A DNA stretch of 64,000 nt from DTPU01 sp963827855. Its GTDB lineage: Bacteria; Planctomycetota; Phycisphaerae; Sedimentisphaerales; Anaerobacaceae. A model generated the notes under the pieces. It worked only from the letters and a program-made list of their open reading frames with translations. It made no database searches and was not told the DNA's origin. The stretch is from assembly GCA_963827855.1 (NCBI GenBank), contig CAWHBY010000004.1:434001-498000 (forward strand), written 5' to 3'. Shown here piece after piece: positions 52,011-59,525 of this stretch. A program made the translations under genes and the position numbers. How positions within the stretch are numbered: position 1 is the first letter of the stretch; each line of letters starts with the position of its first letter.

Positions 52011-52793
52011 ATGGACGTTAAGGCAATCGTGGTCAGGGCAGCAGGCATCAATTGCGATTGGGACACGCAGTTTGCGCTCGAGCAGGCAGGGGCCAAGGCC
52101 GAGTGCGTGCACATCAATCGGTTGATCGAAGACAAGACCCTGCTGGATCAGTTCCAGATCCTGGTCGTGCCGGGCGGATTCAGCTACGGCGACGACGTGG
52201 CGGCAGGCAAGATTCTGGCCAACCAGTTCATCCACCACCTCCGCGAGCAGGTCCGGCGATTCATCGATCAGGGAAAGCTGGTGCTGGGCATCTGCAACGG
52301 ATTCCAGGTGCTCGTCAAGGCCGGCATCCTGCCGGACCTCGACACGTCGGGCCGCCAAGAGCACGTGACCATCACCTACAACGATAGCGCCAGGTACGAG
52401 GATCGCTGGGCCTATCTTGAGCCCAGCACGGACCGCTGCGTCTTCATAGAGCCGGGCAGACGGATCTATCTGCCCGTCGCGCATGGCGAAGGCAAGGTCG
52501 TGGCGCAGGACCCGCAGGTCCTGGACCGGCTTCGCAGCGAGTGTCGCGTCGCGTTCAGGTACGTGGATCAGGATGGCCACGAAGGCCCCTACCCGGTCAA
52601 TCCCAACGGCTCGGTGGACTCCATTGCCGGCCTGACCGATTCCACGGGCAGGGTCCTCGGCCTGATGCCGCATCCCGAGAGGTTTGTGCATCCCACGCAC
52701 CATCCACGCTGGACCCGCCTCAAGGGCCAGGTGTCCTGCGACGGCAGGATTCCCTTCACAAGGGCCGTGCAGTACGTCAGGGAACATTTCTAG
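52011..52793 (+). CDS. purQ: Phosphoribosylformylglycinamidine synthase glutaminase subunit
   Basis: The 260-residue class I glutamine amidotransferase supplies ammonia to PurL. VRAAGINCDWDTQFALEQAG at the start, VPGGFSYGDDVAAGKILA near residue 54, the nucleophile in LGICNGFQVLVKAGILP near 95 (Cys), and the catalytic His/Glu region LMPHPERFVHP near 225 are all present. Length is slightly above the small PurQ type. An AAGGAAGCCT sits just before ATG. It is separated from purL by an inverted low-complexity tract, but presumably still in the operon. Confidence 0.94.
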   Translation: MDVKAIVVRAAGINCDWDTQFALEQAGAKAECVHINRLIEDKTLLDQFQILVVPGGFSYGDDVAAGKILANQFIHHLREQVRRFIDQGKLVLGICNGFQVLVKAGILPDLDTSGRQEHVTITYNDSARYEDRWAYLEPSTDRCVFIEPGRRIYLPVAHGEGKVVAQDPQVLDRLRSECRVAFRYVDQDGHEGPYPVNPNGSVDSIAGLTDSTGRVLGLMPHPERFVHPTHHPRWTRLKGQVSCDGRIPFTRAVQYVREHF

Positions 52794-52852
52794 CGGAGAA
52801 TTCCCTGTCCTGCACGGGGCGTCACCCACGTGCAGGTCCCCAAGAAGGTGGA

Positions 52853-53668
52853 TCAATAGTCGGTGAAAGGTCGTATCCACGCCGGCCACTTCTCGGGGGC
52901 GACTCCCCCTGCCAGGGTCCAGGGCCCTGCGGTGTTGAAACTGCGGTGCCACTTGAGGGTCCACAACTCCTTGAGCCCGGCCTTGCGCACTGACCCGTCT
53001 GCGAACAGACAGCCGACTCCGCCGTTGTGACGGTTGATACAGCAACGCGCCATGTGGCTGGCATTGCTGCTCCAGGCCGCGCGTTCGATAGTTGCCGGGG
53101 CTTCTGTTGGGGTAGGCCACAGATCAAATCGCAGGGCGTCCACCATCACGGGCACGTTGGCAGCCTGCTTCGCGATGTACAAAGTCGGCCAGCCCTCTGA
53201 GGCCGGTACGCCGCGTTCGTAGCTGCCGGATATCGGTATGAAGTATCCATTGAGTCCATAGCTGCCGTTGATTCCTTTGGGCCCGGGCGAACGCCCGTAT
53301 TCGGTCTGGGAGTAGATGCCCCATGAATTGTAGATGTTCTCATCGTTGATGTTTGAGCGGGAGATGGGCGCGGCAGCACTCGGGCATAGCCATATCCTGT
53401 TCTGTGTCCAGTCCTTGACCTCGTCGGGCAGGAACCACGGCCAATGGTAGCCTGCAGTCCCCGGACTACCCTGAACGAATTGGCCGTTGTTCTCGGCGGC
53501 CAGGCCTTCGAACACCACACCCCACTGCCTCAAGTTGGACTGGCATACGTACTCCTTGGCGCGGCTGCGGCCGGATGCCCCCACGGCTGCCAGGTTCGCC
53601 AGCGAGCAGCCAATCAGAACAACCAGGACCACGGCGTCTTTCTTGGTCAGAGGGCTTCCGTTTGTCAT
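52853..53668 (-). CDS. Prepilin-like protein lacking the prepilin cleavage motif
   Basis: The 271-residue protein has the domain layout of the pseudopilin-like families: one N-terminal hydrophobic helix, then RAKEYVCQSNLRQWGVVFEG, AENNGQF, IWLCPSA, and a C-terminal NRHNGGVGCLFADGSVRKA. That last segment is the H-x-GG...FADGSV ending typical of the DUF1559-like group. The leader, however, reads LTKKDAVVLVVLIGCSLANL, without GFTLIE and without Glu5. It may no longer be processed by prepilin peptidase and may stay as a membrane-anchored protein. The PQQ-propeller gene lies just upstream in the same direction. Confidence 0.7.
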   Translation of the reverse strand: MTNGSPLTKKDAVVLVVLIGCSLANLAAVGASGRSRAKEYVCQSNLRQWGVVFEGLAAENNGQFVQGSPGTAGYHWPWFLPDEVKDWTQNRIWLCPSAAAPISRSNINDENIYNSWGIYSQTEYGRSPGPKGINGSYGLNGYFIPISGSYERGVPASEGWPTLYIAKQAANVPVMVDALRFDLWPTPTEAPATIERAAWSSNASHMARCCINRHNGGVGCLFADGSVRKAGLKELWTLKWHRSFNTAGPWTLAGGVAPEKWPAWIRPFTDY

Positions 53669-53704
53669 ATCCTTCTAGCCTCCAATTGCCGAGGAGCCAG
53701 GGTC

Positions 53705-54988
53705 TCATCTCTCCGGCAAGGCTGCTTTCGGAGAGGAGATGACCCACACTGCGTTCTTCGCACCGGCGATCAACACGGAGTAGTCCTGCGAGTCTGTGAC
53801 GACCAACGTATCGCCGGCAGCGACAACGGGGCAGGCAGGCCAGCCACCCGTCTGAATCCGATGAACCTCCGTCCCGCCTGGACCGATCACACGTACGATC
53901 CCATCATCGCAGGCGGCGTAGACCAGGCCGCTCTTGTCGACCGTCAGCGTGACCACGTCGACGTCCCCCAATCGAACTGCCCACCGGATCAGGCCGCCGG
54001 GATCGACCGCCCTCAGAGTGCCATCGTCCAGGCCCACATAGAGGGTGCCATCCGGTCCCACCACAGGCTCTGACCATCCATCCGCATCGAGGTCCTTCAG
54101 CCTGGCATCGATGGAGGAGGTTTCGAGCAGGTCCGTGGACCAGAGGACCTTCCCGGAGCCTGGCTCGATTGCGTAGAGATGGCTGTCATAGAGCAAGGTC
54201 TGGTAGATCGTGCCGTCCTTGCCTATCACTGGAGAGGCGACGCACCCCGTGCCTGAGCCCTGCGAGTTCGGGTCTGGCGTGTTTGGGTCGGCCAGACCGC
54301 ACACCCACTTTGTGCTGCCATCGCCCGGATTCAATGCGTAGAGGTTCGGATCGTATACCCCGGCCACGTAGACCGTTCCATCTGCAGCGAGAGTTGGCGA
54401 GGCGAAGACTGCCCCTGCCGCAAGACCCGCCTGGCCCTTCGTCCTGAATCGCCACAGCTCGGTGCCGTCCTTGCCCAGGGCGTAGAGGGCCCCATCTGCC
54501 GATCCGACGTAGACATCTCCAGTTGGGCTGACGGCAGGTGAACAGTAGATCGCCCCCCCAGTGTTGTGCGTCCATCGCAGCCTTCCATCAGCGGCCACGG
54601 CGTACAACCTCCCGTCGCGACTTCCCACAAACAGGCTGCCGTCAGGGCCGATGCTGGGCGCGCTCAGCAGGGGTGCGTTGACGTCGAGACTCCAGGCGAG
54701 ACGGCCGTCCAGGCCGAGGGTATAGAGGACGCCGCCTTCACAGGCGACGTGGATTTGGCCCTCTGATCCAATCGTGACGCTGTTGACCACGGCACTGCCG
54801 GTCTCAAACTTCCACTCGATGGCCCCCGCGGTGGGTCCCTGGTCCTGACCCTGCCCGCTTCTGCCGTAGTCGCCACCTCGCGACGGCCATCTCGATTCCG
54901 CGGCCCCAGCGGCTGATGCCAACAGAAGCACCATGCCCAGAAAGAAAGCGGTGGCTCTCGCTGTACGGATTCTCTCTTGCGCCTGCAT
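53705..54988 (-). CDS. Secreted PQQ/pyrrolo-quinoline-like beta-propeller repeat protein
   Basis: The 427-residue protein has a signal peptide (ARATAFFLGMVLLLASAAGA) and about seven propeller blades. Each blade carries a DG-x-(L/I)-x-V-G/A-S-x-DG-x-LYAL motif, for example SIGPDGSLFVGSRDGRLYAV, GDVYVGSADGALYALGKDG, GTVYVAGVYDPNLYAL and GTLYVGLDDGTLRAV. No catalytic residues of quinoprotein dehydrogenases are evident, so a BamB-like or substrate-scaffold role is more likely. GGAGG lies 8 nt before the ATG. It pairs with the prepilin-like gene downstream (36 nt gap). Confidence 0.8.
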   Translation of the reverse strand: MQAQERIRTARATAFFLGMVLLLASAAGAAESRWPSRGGDYGRSGQGQDQGPTAGAIEWKFETGSAVVNSVTIGSEGQIHVACEGGVLYTLGLDGRLAWSLDVNAPLLSAPSIGPDGSLFVGSRDGRLYAVAADGRLRWTHNTGGAIYCSPAVSPTGDVYVGSADGALYALGKDGTELWRFRTKGQAGLAAGAVFASPTLAADGTVYVAGVYDPNLYALNPGDGSTKWVCGLADPNTPDPNSQGSGTGCVASPVIGKDGTIYQTLLYDSHLYAIEPGSGKVLWSTDLLETSSIDARLKDLDADGWSEPVVGPDGTLYVGLDDGTLRAVDPGGLIRWAVRLGDVDVVTLTVDKSGLVYAACDDGIVRVIGPGGTEVHRIQTGGWPACPVVAAGDTLVVTDSQDYSVLIAGAKNAVWVISSPKAALPER

Positions 54989-55216
54989 CTGTATGACCTC
55001 CAGGGCAGACCCCTTTTCCGCTCGCGTACATCACACACGTAAGGGTATCAAAAAGGTGGTCTCCTTCTCAATGGGCAGCCAGGCCACGATCGTCCCAACT
55101 CAATCTCAGAAAGGAAGTCCACTGTGCCCGACAATCGTTACAGGAATTCTCAGATTCGCCGCGGGATGCGTGTGGAATGCTGCTAGGTTCTGGGCTGCAG
55201 GTGCTAGATGGGCTGG

Positions 55217-55262
55217 CCTGCTTAGAACCTAAAGCCTAAAACCTAATACCTGAAACCTGTCT
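55217..55262. repeat. CCTAAAA-type low-complexity tract
   Basis: Five degenerate 7-mers (ACCTAAA, GCCTAAA, ACCTAAT, ACCTGAA, ACCTGTC) end two bases before the SecA-like gene's stop. The rest of 54989-55263 holds no gene I can support. Confidence 0.6.
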
Positions 55263-55263
55263 G

Positions 55264-57234
55264 CTACGCCTTGTCTGCGAAGCTCAGGTACTCATCCAGC
55301 CAGCGGTCGGTCCGGGTCACTGCCTTGCGCTGACGGAAGGCAACCCGCTGGGCCTTGAGCTGCGCAAGCCGAAACAGCATTCGCGTCAAAGGCGATGAGA
55401 TGTCTTCCATGGACCGGCTGTGGCGGGCCCGCAGCGCGCTGCCGAGGTGACCCGCGTATCTGACGATCAGCTCGTCCTCCAGGCTGACGATGGCCTGGCT
55501 GCTGCCCGGATCGCCCTGCCTGCCGCAGCGGCCATAGAGCTGGCGGTCGATTCGGCTGGACTCGTTGCGTTCTGCGGCAATAACGTGCAATCCTCCCAGC
55601 TCCGCCACCCCGCGACCCAGCTTGACGTCCGTACCGCGGCCCGCCATGTTGGTGGCGATCGTGATCTGTCCGGGCTGGCCTGCACCGGCCACGATCTGCG
55701 CCTCTTCCTTATGACGCACGGCGTTGAGCACCTGGCAGGACAGGTGTCTGGATGCCAGCATCTGGCTGAGATGCTCGCTCGCCTGTACGCTCCGCGTGCC
55801 CACCAGGATAGGACGGCCGCTGTCATGGATCGCGCGGATCTCAGAGACGATCCTCGCCCATTTGGCCCGCTCCGTCGCCAGGACCACGTCGGGCCACTGC
55901 TGCCGGATGCACGGACGATTCGGAGGAACGACCACGATGGGCAGATTGTAGATCTGCCAGAACTCGCCTGCCGCCTCCCGGGCCGTGCCCGTCATGCCTG
56001 AAAGGCGTGCGTAGAGCCTGAAGAACCGCTGGAAGCTGATCCTGGCGTAGGTGTCCTTGGGCGGTGTCACCTCGAGATGTTCCTTGGCCTCGACTGCCTG
56101 ATGCAGGCCGTCGCGCCAGGAGCGATCCGGCATCAGACGCCCGGTGAAGTCGTCTACGATGACGACCTTGCCTCCCTCGACCACGTACTGCTTGTCGCGG
56201 CTGTACAGCTCCTTGGCCAGAAGGGCCTTGACCGCGAGCTCCTCCCTGCACCGGCCGACCTTCCAGATGCCGCCCAGGCTCTGTGCGAGCTCGGCCAGGC
56301 GATCCCTGCCCAGATCGGTCAATTCCACCTCCCGTTGCCGGGGATTGACCTGGTAGTGCAGACTCGGGGAGAGCTGATCCACCAGCTCTGCGGCCGTGCC
56401 AAAGGCCTCGACCTGCTCGCCGTTTGGCGCCGAGCCCGAGATGATCAGCGGCGTGACCGCCTCGTCGACCAGGACGGAGTCCGCCTCATCCACGACGGCG
56501 CAGTGCAGGCCCCGCTGCACGATGCCGTCCGCGGCCGACCTTCCACCCACGATCTGGTCGATCAGGGTGGTGGCCTTGCCCCGGATGCGGCCGAGGACCA
56601 GGCGGTCCCTGAGGAAGTCGGCGGTGACCTCCTTGTTCGTGCAGTACGTGACATCCGCCTTGTACGCGGCGCGGCGGTCGGGTGACTTCATGGATTGCTC
56701 GATGAAGGCCACCTGCAGGCCGCAGAAGCGGTAGACCTTCTCCATGGCCTCTGCGTCGCGCCGGGCCAGGTAGTCATTGACCGTCAGCACGTGGCAGCCC
56801 CTGCCCCGCCAGCCTCCGACCGTGGCCGGAAAGGTGGCCGTCAGGGTCTTGCCTTCTCCGGTGGCCATCTCCACGATGGAGCCGTCGGCGATGGCCAGGC
56901 CGCCCATGACCTGGACGTGATAGGGTCTTTGGCCGAGCTGCCGGGCCGCGACCTCCCGAATGACCGCCAATCCCCGCGCGAGATCCCTGGGCTTGTCACG
57001 TCCTCGCCTGAAGACCTCCCGCAGCGACTCGGCTTCCTGCCGAAGCTTAACGTCCGTCATCTCCAGGAAGGTCTTCTCCATGGCCAACACCCGTTTGGCC
57101 CGAAGGGCATACCGCGTGCTCCGCAGATGGAACCGGTCCACCACGGCGAGCCCTGCGTGCCAGAAGGCATCCAGCCCCTCGGGGATCGGTCTGGCAGAGC
57201 GGCGTGACGGCGATGCGGGGTCGTGGCTGCTCAT
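55264..57234 (-). CDS. SecA-like preprotein-translocase ATPase, C-terminally short
   Basis: The 656-residue SecA paralogue has GLAIADGSIVEMATGEGKT (Walker A near residue 126), TVNDYLARRDAEAMEKVY, the DEADSVLVDEAVTPLIISG Walker B/motif, YSRDKQYVVEGGKVVIVDD, SGMTGTA, ATNMAGRGTDVKLG and LYGRCGRQGDPGSSQ. Standard SecA is 800-950 residues; this one stops shortly after the motor. It lacks most of the helical scaffold/wing region and the C-terminal zinc tail. ATG 57234 overlaps the stop of the M50-HlyD gene (ATGA), indicating coupling. It may drive a dedicated export route with its two neighbours rather than general secretion. Confidence 0.85.
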   Translation of the reverse strand: MSSHDPASPSRRSARPIPEGLDAFWHAGLAVVDRFHLRSTRYALRAKRVLAMEKTFLEMTDVKLRQEAESLREVFRRGRDKPRDLARGLAVIREVAARQLGQRPYHVQVMGGLAIADGSIVEMATGEGKTLTATFPATVGGWRGRGCHVLTVNDYLARRDAEAMEKVYRFCGLQVAFIEQSMKSPDRRAAYKADVTYCTNKEVTADFLRDRLVLGRIRGKATTLIDQIVGGRSAADGIVQRGLHCAVVDEADSVLVDEAVTPLIISGSAPNGEQVEAFGTAAELVDQLSPSLHYQVNPRQREVELTDLGRDRLAELAQSLGGIWKVGRCREELAVKALLAKELYSRDKQYVVEGGKVVIVDDFTGRLMPDRSWRDGLHQAVEAKEHLEVTPPKDTYARISFQRFFRLYARLSGMTGTAREAAGEFWQIYNLPIVVVPPNRPCIRQQWPDVVLATERAKWARIVSEIRAIHDSGRPILVGTRSVQASEHLSQMLASRHLSCQVLNAVRHKEEAQIVAGAGQPGQITIATNMAGRGTDVKLGRGVAELGGLHVIAAERNESSRIDRQLYGRCGRQGDPGSSQAIVSLEDELIVRYAGHLGSALRARHSRSMEDISSPLTRMLFRLAQLKAQRVAFRQRKAVTRTDRWLDEYLSFADKA

Positions 57235-59417
57235 AGATAGAATCTTCTCTGAAAGACCTGCCTGGCCGCGGTCCACCACTGGACCAACAGGCACTTGGGG
57301 TGCATCTCCATGCGGATCACGACGCGGTGGCCGGCCCGCAGATCCGCGGCCCCGTCCCCGTCCGGCTGGATTCGGATCTCGAAAACGCGCTCCGCGGTCC
57401 GCAGGCCGTTGGGGTCATCGGGTTTGACGGCGATGGCCCCCCCTGCCAGAAATCCCAGGGCCTGGGACGGAAGCACGTCGCGTCCTTCGGGCGAGATCTC
57501 TACGATGCGGCCCCTCAGGACCTTGTCCGGACGGCCGGGGATCCGCATCTCCACGATCGGCGCAGCCTGCTCCAGGGCCATGGCTGCGACGTTCTGGCCT
57601 GCGGTGGCCCGGATGATCAGATCATCGAAGCGGCCCACCAGGCCGAGTCGCTCACCGCGATGCACGTACAGGCCCAGAAGGCGGTCCACCTGGGGGGACA
57701 GCCACATGCCCGCCAGGGGCGTCTGAAGGCGGAGCGAGGTCAGTTGCGATTCCACGCGATGGACCTTCTCATCCAGTGCCTCAACCTGCTCGTCCAGCAT
57801 CTGGACGGTCGCGGGCTCCTGGGTCTGGGCAATCCGCCGCTGGACCTCGATTCGCCTCCGTTCAGCCAGGGCCATGGATCTCTGTGCCTCCAGTTGGGGA
57901 TTGACCGCCTTGAGCAGGGCCTGGCCGCCGGGTTCAACCTGGACGTCGGAGGGGAGGATGCTCTCCACGAATCCGTCCGTCTCCGCGTAGATGAGGCTGA
58001 GCGAGTTCGGCTCGACGATCCCTTCGACCCGCCAGTGGTCCGGCACTCTGAGCCAACCGACCAGGGTCACGGCAGCCGCTGCAGCGGCCAGCGTGGTGAG
58101 CACGGCCCGGGGCCGTTTCTTGGCCAGGTCTCCGCTGGTGGCGAGGAACTTGACGAGTTTGCCTGCCGGCACGAGGATCCAACCGGCGAGGCCCGACACG
58201 GCCATGCAGGGCACCAGGAAGAAGAGCTGCTCGGGCAGACGGTCGTTCATGAACAGGAGTATTTGAATCGAGATATAGACGCGGTAGATCCCCGAGGCGA
58301 TTCCATAGAAGACGAACCACAGGGCCTCTCCGGGGCTGTAGGCCGGGCTGATGGAGCTCGTCATCCCCCAGACGTACCGCTTGGCCAGGTGACTGAGATA
58401 GGCACTGGACCTCTGTCCCAGGTTGGGGATTTCCAGCAGGTCGGCCAGCACGTAGTAGGCGTCGAACCGCAGCAGGGGATTGGCGTTGAACAGGAAGGTC
58501 GAGACGCTGGCCACGAAGATCAGGTCGTACGCCACGCTGTGGAGCGTGCCCACGGACGTGTTGGCCCAGACCACGGCCGCGACTGCAGCCAGGGCCACCT
58601 CGGTCATGACCCCGGCCATGCCGACGATCGCGCGATGCCATCGGCTGCGAAAGACCCAGGCGCTGGAGGTGTCCACGTAGGGCGTGGGGAAGAACACCAT
58701 GAACATGATCCCCAGGGTCGGCACCTGGCCGCCGCCGGGGTTGAGCTGGCCAAACCGTTTGCAGGCAAAGGCGTGGCCGAACTCGTGCAGGATCTTGGCG
58801 ACGACGTAGCAAAGGTATAGCCACGGCAGATTGCGGACGGACAGGACGTCGCTGCTCTGGCTGGCGAGGAGACCGAGATCTCCGACCACGAAGTAAAGAC
58901 CCGTGGCCACCAGGGCCAGCCACAGCACCAGACCCGGCCACGTGAAGGCCAGGCCCATCAGACCGACCCACCGCTCCAGGGTCGGGTCCGGGTCGAGGAG
59001 GGGTACTCGGAGGTACAGCAGGCTCATGAGCTGTCCCCGGACCTCCCTGCGAACCCGGCTCTGGTGCCGCCTGAACAGCATCTGTGCATCCGGCGGCAGA
59101 TCCGCATAGAGCAGGCCGCCGGCGTAGAGCTGGCCCAGGATCTGGATGGCCTCTCCCTGGGTCGGCGCCCGGTCGCCCAGTCGCTCATTGCTGATCCGCC
59201 ACGCCTCAGTGACCGTGCGGCGGCCGTCGAGCAGACCCACGAAGTAGTAGGCGTCCTTGTCCAGGCGGGAATAGGTGTTGTTGGTCACGTTCTCCAGGAC
59301 GTACCACAACTGCCCGCGGTAAGACTGCCTGGAGACCCTGACCGAAGACAACAGCCGGGTCTTCAGCTCCGCAACCCTATACCAAGCCTCATGAAATGTC
59401 GGGCGTTCGATTGCCAT
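57231..59417 (-). CDS. PqqD-like / M50 peptidase / HlyD-like membrane protein
   Basis: The 728-residue protein has three parts. Residues 35-110 (YVLENVTNNTYSRLDKDAYYF...LLYAD) look like a PqqD/RRE-type winged helix. A multi-pass membrane region (about 150-440) carries the zinc-protease HEFGHAFACK motif at 211-220 and NANPLLRFDAYY at 311-322, the two hallmarks of M50 site-2-type peptidases. The C-terminal part (about 450-728) is a HlyD-like periplasmic adaptor (GIVEPNSLSLIYAETDGFVE, a coiled segment, and PLAGMWLSPQVDRLLG). The gene follows a GAF-HlyD gene and overlaps the SecA-like gene. The combination suggests an envelope export or maturation machine. Substrate unknown. Confidence 0.78.
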   Translation of the reverse strand: MAIERPTFHEAWYRVAELKTRLLSSVRVSRQSYRGQLWYVLENVTNNTYSRLDKDAYYFVGLLDGRRTVTEAWRISNERLGDRAPTQGEAIQILGQLYAGGLLYADLPPDAQMLFRRHQSRVRREVRGQLMSLLYLRVPLLDPDPTLERWVGLMGLAFTWPGLVLWLALVATGLYFVVGDLGLLASQSSDVLSVRNLPWLYLCYVVAKILHEFGHAFACKRFGQLNPGGGQVPTLGIMFMVFFPTPYVDTSSAWVFRSRWHRAIVGMAGVMTEVALAAVAAVVWANTSVGTLHSVAYDLIFVASVSTFLFNANPLLRFDAYYVLADLLEIPNLGQRSSAYLSHLAKRYVWGMTSSISPAYSPGEALWFVFYGIASGIYRVYISIQILLFMNDRLPEQLFFLVPCMAVSGLAGWILVPAGKLVKFLATSGDLAKKRPRAVLTTLAAAAAAVTLVGWLRVPDHWRVEGIVEPNSLSLIYAETDGFVESILPSDVQVEPGGQALLKAVNPQLEAQRSMALAERRRIEVQRRIAQTQEPATVQMLDEQVEALDEKVHRVESQLTSLRLQTPLAGMWLSPQVDRLLGLYVHRGERLGLVGRFDDLIIRATAGQNVAAMALEQAAPIVEMRIPGRPDKVLRGRIVEISPEGRDVLPSQALGFLAGGAIAVKPDDPNGLRTAERVFEIRIQPDGDGAADLRAGHRVVIRMEMHPKCLLVQWWTAARQVFQRRFYL

Positions 59418-59419
59418 GA

Positions 59420-59524
59420 GTTGCAGGCTATTAGCTATGAGTTACGAGTTATGAGTTCCTCTGTCTCCTAACTCCTAACTCCTGACTCCTGTATTCTGCG
59501 TTCTGCGTTCTGTGTTCTGTTCTA
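59420..59524. repeat. CTCCTAA/TTCTGCG-type low-complexity tract inside the export operon
   Basis: GAGTTACGAGTTATGAGTTC is followed by CTAACTCCTAACTCCTGACT and TTCTGCGTTCTGCGTTCTGT-like runs. The tract fills the 108-nt gap between the GAF-HlyD and M50-HlyD genes, with partial inverted pairing of GAGTTA and TAACTC units. Confidence 0.6.
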
Positions 59525-59525
59525 T

